A stretch of DNA of 39,673 bases, taken from positions 1 through 39,673 of the IMG/VR virus record IMGVR_UViG_3300036818_000079; one strand, written 5' to 3'. Positions 36,491-39,673 of this stretch are shown here, in pieces. Every line of letters starts with the position of its first letter. Within the stretch, counting starts at the first letter, position 1. Source of the stretch: a virus. A program made the translations under genes and the position numbers. The notes beneath the pieces are model-generated. The model did no database searches and was not told where the DNA came from. It worked only from the letters and a program-made list of their open reading frames with translations.

Positions 36491-37557
36491 CCAGCACCAC
36501 GCTCGACACGCACTCACCCGCCGCCCTGGCCATCCGCCCCGGCCAGCAGATGTGGAACGAAAAGCAGCAGGCCGCCCTGGCCGTCCTCGGCATCAAAGGC
36601 GCATCCAACGCCGACCTGGCCGTCTTCATGCACGTCTGCCAGAACACCGGCCTCGACCCGTTCACCCGCCAGATCCACGGCATCATGCGCCGCGAGAAGG
36701 TCACCGAATACAGCAACGGCCAGAAGACCGAAACGTGGGTCGACAAGTTCACCATCCAGGTCGGCATCGACGGGTTCCGCGTCATCCGCGACCGCATCGC
36801 CGACCGCAAAGGCCTCCGCGTCGAGTACGAGGACACCGTCTGGTACGACGCCGACGGCAACGGCCGCGACGTCTGGCTGTGGGACGAGCCACCCGCCGCC
36901 TGCCGCGTCGTCGTGCTCGTCGACGGCCGCCGCTTCCCCTCCGTCCTGAAGTTCACCGAATACTGCCAGTACAGCAAGGACGGCAAAAACCCCGTCGCCC
37001 AGTGGGCGTCCAAGCCCGCGCACATGATCGAGAAATGCGCGGAGGCCAACGGGCTCCGCCGGGCGTTCCCCAACGACATGGCCGGGATCCGCCTCGAGGA
37101 CGAGATGCCACCCCCCGAGGTGAACAGCAACGGCGACGGCAACGGCAGCGCGCGGCCCCGCGGCCGCGTCACCGTCGCCGAGGTCATCGACCGGCGCACC
37201 GAGGACTCTTCCGGCCCGGCACCCTCGGGTCAGCCTGCCGGACAGGAGCCGGCGGCCGGACCGGAAGAGGCACCCGAAGGGCAGCCAGGATCAGCCAGCC
37301 ACGACCAGCTCACCCGGCTGCACACCATCCTGACCCGTCTCGGGTTCAACGGCGAGGACCGCGAGCAGAAACTCGTCATCGCCGAGGTCATCACCGGCCG
37401 CTCCCCGCTCACCGGACCCGCACCGGGCCGGTCCAGCAAGAACCTGTCCTTCACCGAAGCCCGCAAGCTCATCGACACCCTCGACGGATTCGGGGACCGC
37501 GACGCCCTCATCGCATTCATGGCCGAACGCCAGCAGGCGGGTGACGGGGATGCCTGA
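36487..37557 (+). CDS. recT: RecT-family single-strand annealing protein
   Basis: A 356-residue protein starting at TTG (TTTGA overlap with the exonuclease stop), with AGAGGA 6 nt upstream. The RecT core (20-200) is visible: VFMHVCQNTGLDPFTRQIHG, KFTIQVGIDGFRVIRDRIAD, EYEDTVWYDADGNG, KNPVAQWASKPAHMIEKCAE, GLRRAFPNDMAG. A Pro/Gly/Glu linker and a C-terminal helical domain (LTRLHTILTRLGFNGEDREQ, LSFTEARKLIDTLDGFG) follow. It forms the Exo/Bet-type recombination pair with the preceding gene. Confidence 0.93.
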   Translation: MTSTTLDTHSPAALAIRPGQQMWNEKQQAALAVLGIKGASNADLAVFMHVCQNTGLDPFTRQIHGIMRREKVTEYSNGQKTETWVDKFTIQVGIDGFRVIRDRIADRKGLRVEYEDTVWYDADGNGRDVWLWDEPPAACRVVVLVDGRRFPSVLKFTEYCQYSKDGKNPVAQWASKPAHMIEKCAEANGLRRAFPNDMAGIRLEDEMPPPEVNSNGDGNGSARPRGRVTVAEVIDRRTEDSSGPAPSGQPAGQEPAAGPEEAPEGQPGSASHDQLTRLHTILTRLGFNGEDREQKLVIAEVITGRSPLTGPAPGRSSKNLSFTEARKLIDTLDGFGDRDALIAFMAERQQAGDGDA

Positions 37558-38044
37558 ATCACACAGCAAGGGTGAGCAGCGGCACTACCGGACCGCCTCG
37601 GTCACCACCGACGACCGGTCCCTGCTGACCAGGGTCAGCGCCGGCCGGCCGTTCAAGCCGTACGTCTACAACGGCGGCGACCTGGAACCCGCCGCCGTGA
37701 CCGCGGCCCGCGAACGGCACCGGGCGCTGACCGCCGAGATGGAACGCGCCCGGGACGAGGCCGCCCAGCGGCAGCGCGAACGCAGCGAGGCCCTCACCGC
37801 CGAACGCGACGGCACCTTCGCTGTCGGGCCCGGCACCGGATGGTGGGATGCCCCGGACCGGGACGAGCTCGCCGAGCTGACCGCCGAACGCGACCGCTAC
37901 CACGCCGCCATGGCCGCTGCAGTGCCCGGGCCGCGCGCACCCGGCCCGGCACCCGCACCCCCCCCCGTTACGGCGGCCAGCCGCTGCGGCGGGTGCGGCT
38001 ACCTGACCACCGCGGCCGGGCACCGGGTGATGTGCGATGACTGA
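37550..38044 (+). CDS. Early protein with coiled coil and C-terminal CxxC
   Basis: A 164-residue protein from the ATG at 37550 (a GTG at 37541 is possible). The N-terminus contains RPFKPYVYNGGDLEPAAVTA, then a charged coiled coil (RERHRALTAEMERARDEAAQ, RQRERSEALTAERDG), a Pro linker and RCGGCGYLTTAAGHRVMCDD, which is half a zinc ribbon with a distal Cys. Function unknown. Confidence 0.6.
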   Translation: MPESHSKGEQRHYRTASVTTDDRSLLTRVSAGRPFKPYVYNGGDLEPAAVTAARERHRALTAEMERARDEAAQRQRERSEALTAERDGTFAVGPGTGWWDAPDRDELAELTAERDRYHAAMAAAVPGPRAPGPAPAPPPVTAASRCGGCGYLTTAAGHRVMCDD

Positions 38045-38381
38045 CGGCCTCCATCCGCTCCACCAGGCATACGCCAGCGCGCTCGACGCCGGAGGACCCG
38101 CCATCATCCCCGTCGGCCGCACGGTCCTCTGCGATATCGACGACACCGACCTGACCGGCGACCCCCGCAGCGGCGGTTACCTCTTCGGCTCCTACGCCGT
38201 CGGCCCGTGCTGCGCCGAGAGACACGAGGCGCGCGTCCGGGGCTACGGCGAGGAATGGAACATCCGCGCCCGCTGCCCAGGAAGCGTCTCCTTCGCCGAC
38301 TGGATTCGCGGCCTGCGCGGGCCGGACGCCGCCATCACCATCACACCTGGATCGCCTGGGGCGGTGAGCCGCGATGAATGA
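38037..38381 (+). CDS. Early phage protein, unknown function
   Basis: A 114-residue protein: RTVLCDIDDTDLTGDPRSGG, YLFGSYAVGPCCAERHEARV, CPGSVSFADWIRGLRGPDAA. The 'GGYLFGSYAVGPCCAER...ADWIR' block is conserved in many actinophage early proteins; cysteines C72/C73 and a later Cys may bind metal. No activity is known. It overlaps neighbours by 8 nt each side. Confidence 0.65.
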   Translation: MTDGLHPLHQAYASALDAGGPAIIPVGRTVLCDIDDTDLTGDPRSGGYLFGSYAVGPCCAERHEARVRGYGEEWNIRARCPGSVSFADWIRGLRGPDAAITITPGSPGAVSRDE

Positions 38382-38631
38382 TCCGCACGTCCGCGAGATC
38401 GGCCGGCTGACCGACAGCCAGGGCCGCACCGTCATCATCGGCGTGAACGACGACGCGGTGACCCTGCGGACACTGCATACCCGCACCAGCGGCGCAGTCG
38501 AGCTCGGCATGATGCAGCAGGAGGAGCTCGGCCAGCTGCTCATCACCGCCGCCTCGCAGGCCGGATGGCGGCGCGGCCAGATGGACGCGGACGCCGCCCA
38601 GTTCGCCCGGGGCCCGGCGGACGCACCATGA
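38374..38631 (+). CDS. Small protein, unknown function
   Basis: An 85-residue protein (VREIGRLTDSQGRTVIIGVN, DDAVTLRTLHTRTSGAVELG, QQEELGQLLITAASQAGW). Beta-rich first half and one helix; no family recognised. The stop overlaps the next ATG (ATGA). Confidence 0.55.
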   Translation: MNDPHVREIGRLTDSQGRTVIIGVNDDAVTLRTLHTRTSGAVELGMMQQEELGQLLITAASQAGWRRGQMDADAAQFARGPADAP

Positions 38632-38966
38632 TCCTCGCCTGCACCGCCATGACCCTCGTGGCCCTCGGCTGCGGCGCCTACGCCGCCGCCGTCCTGGCCG
38701 GCCGGGAACGGCTCGCCCGCCTGGGCGGAGCCGCCACCATCCGGATCCTCATCACCGTCAGCCTCCTGCTCATCGCCGCCGTCCTGATCGGCCGCACCGC
38801 CCGCCACCCGTTCCGCCACGCCGACTACCTCGCCACCCGGATCTTCCGCCGGATCCCCGGCAGACCGGACGACGGTGACCCGCTCACCCGCGAGGAGACG
38901 GCCACCTTCATCAGCATCTGCCGCGGCTGGAAACTCGCCACGCCCGAAAGGACCCGACACACATGA
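38628..38966 (+). CDS. Membrane protein of the early operon
   Basis: A 112-residue protein with two transmembrane helices (ILACTAMTLVALGCGAYAAA and TIRILITVSLLLIAAVLIGR) and a soluble C-terminal tail of about 60 residues (HADYLATRIFRRIPGRPDDG). Function unknown; a superinfection-exclusion role would fit but is only a guess. Confidence 0.6.
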   Translation: MILACTAMTLVALGCGAYAAAVLAGRERLARLGGAATIRILITVSLLLIAAVLIGRTARHPFRHADYLATRIFRRIPGRPDDGDPLTREETATFISICRGWKLATPERTRHT

Positions 38967-39673
38967 CCACCGACCTCGCCGCCATCACCCTCGCCAAAGG
39001 CGGCCACGGCGAACCCTCAGCCGACTGCGGCAACCCGCAACGCTGCCTGTTCGAGTGGTACAACTGGCTCACCCGCGCCGAGCACACCGACAGCCGGCCG
39101 CCCGGCGTCTCACGGGTCCTGCACACGTTCGGGATGCGGCTCAATGACGTCCTGCCCGATGGCCGCCGCCAGGAGCTGAAGCGCTTCCTGCCGAACGGCA
39201 GCGACCGGCTCGCGGGAACCGCGGACGACGGCAAGGACGAGACCCGCGGCTACATCGCACTTGACTGGCTCATCCGCACCTGGACGCCCGCGTGGCTCGA
39301 CCTGGGCGGCCTGCCCGCCGAAGCGACCGCGCTCCGGGACCTCCGCCGCATCGCTGATCTCGTCGCGGCCCAGACTGCCGGTCCCGTCGTCCGCGAGGCC
39401 GACTCTAAGGCGGACGCAGCCAGGGACGCAGCCAGGGACGCAGCCGGGGACGCAGCCGGGGACGCAGCCTGGGCCGCAGCCTGGGACGCAGCCTGGGACG
39501 CAGCCAGGGACGCAGCCTGGGACGCAGCCTGGGACGCAGCCGGGGCCGCAGCCTGGGACGCAGCCTGGGACGCAGCCGGGGACGCAGCCGGGGACGCAGC
39601 CAGGGCCGCAGCCTGGGACGCAGCCGGGGCCGCAGCCGGGGACGCAGCCGGGGCCGCAGCCAGGGCCGCAGCC
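38963..39673 (+). CDS. Phage protein with C-terminal tetrapeptide repeats, cut by window end
   Basis: At least 237 residues are visible; the gene runs off the window. The N-terminal about 150 residues are unique and folded-looking: GNPQRCLFEWYNWLTRAEHT, RPPGVSRVLHTFGMRLNDVL, ETRGYIALDWLIRTWTPAWL, with many aromatic residues. This 'FEWYNWL...ALDWLIRTxTPAWLDLxGL' block is a recurrent actinophage protein of unknown role. From residue 154 the sequence is 21 copies of (R/G/W)(D/A)AA. ATGA overlap with the membrane protein gene. Confidence 0.7.
   Translation, partial: MTTDLAAITLAKGGHGEPSADCGNPQRCLFEWYNWLTRAEHTDSRPPGVSRVLHTFGMRLNDVLPDGRRQELKRFLPNGSDRLAGTADDGKDETRGYIALDWLIRTWTPAWLDLGGLPAEATALRDLRRIADLVAAQTAGPVVREADSKADAARDAARDAAGDAAGDAAWAAAWDAAWDAARDAAWDAAWDAAGAAAWDAAWDAAGDAAGDAARAAAWDAAGAAAGDAAGAAARAAA
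39422..39673 (+). repeat. 21 tandem 12-bp repeats NGG-G(A/C)C-GCA-GCC
   Basis: Exactly 252 bp, 21 units in frame, reaching the window end. Ten of twelve positions are invariant. Position 1 is A, G or T (5, 8 and 8 copies: Arg, Gly, Trp) and position 5 is A or C (15 and 6 copies: Asp, Ala). The encoded repeat is (R/G/W)(D/A)AA. Confidence 0.95.

Noticed and set aside
39422-39673. CRISPR array or diversity-generating retroelement template
   Set aside because: The 12-bp units have no spacers, and no reverse transcriptase or template repeat is present; it is an in-frame coding repeat.
1-39673. tRNA or rRNA genes
   Set aside because: I found no cloverleaf with a conserved T-arm and CCA-type acceptor, and no rRNA-like sequence; a tRNA scan would settle it.

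Overview
The window is high-GC DNA with dense, overlapping genes (ATGA, GTGA and TGATG stop/start junctions almost everywhere). GTG and TTG starts and AGGAGG-type ribosome binding sites are common. It carries a WhiB regulator, a GntR/UTRA regulator, a DUF2637 membrane protein and a TraB/FtsK-type translocase. Together these point to a temperate actinobacteriophage or prophage (Streptomycetales, Streptosporangiales or relatives) that shares genes with actinomycete integrative conjugative elements (AICEs). Both window ends cut through a gene. I saw no integrase, replication initiator, tape measure, tRNA or CRISPR array.

Positions 1-18.8 kb hold a leftward head and packaging module. In transcription order (right to left) it contains a coiled-coil protein, an HNH protein, a DUF3310 protein, a small-terminase candidate, a terminase large subunit split into ATPase and nuclease genes, two small genes and the portal. 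Next come a peptidoglycan-binding-domain protein, an HK97 prohead protease, an HK97 major capsid protein and an endonuclease VII-like gene. After these are small structural or unknown genes, a GT-A-like glycosyltransferase, a SAM methyltransferase, a small fibre-like protein, a 1330-residue modular protein (PhoD-like phosphatase domain plus about 22 Ala/Gly repeats), a head-tail connector and the start of a tail-completion-like gene.

Positions 18.8-23.1 kb hold small leftward accessory genes, several with zinc ribbons. They run into the conjugation-like block at 22.1-28.7 kb: DUF2637 protein, helical protein, TraB/FtsK translocase, membrane protein, membrane-anchored lysozyme-like protein, tail-anchored surface protein and small membrane protein. 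WhiB and a putative excisionase-type HTH follow at 28.7-29.8 kb.

At 29.8-33.2 kb lies the control region. A divergent promoter region with GTAC palindromes separates the leftward operon from rightward GntR and GNAT genes. An XRE repressor (leftward) and a probably leaderless Cro-like XRE gene (rightward) flank a second divergent promoter region. From 33.5 kb to the right end, early genes run rightward: a PD-(D/E)XK exonuclease and RecT pair (Exo/Bet-type recombination) among small genes of unknown function, ending in a gene with 21 copies of a 12-bp repeat.

The layout is classical: early recombination genes to the right, immunity in the centre, late genes to the left. The exception is the AICE-like transfer block inserted between immunity and packaging.
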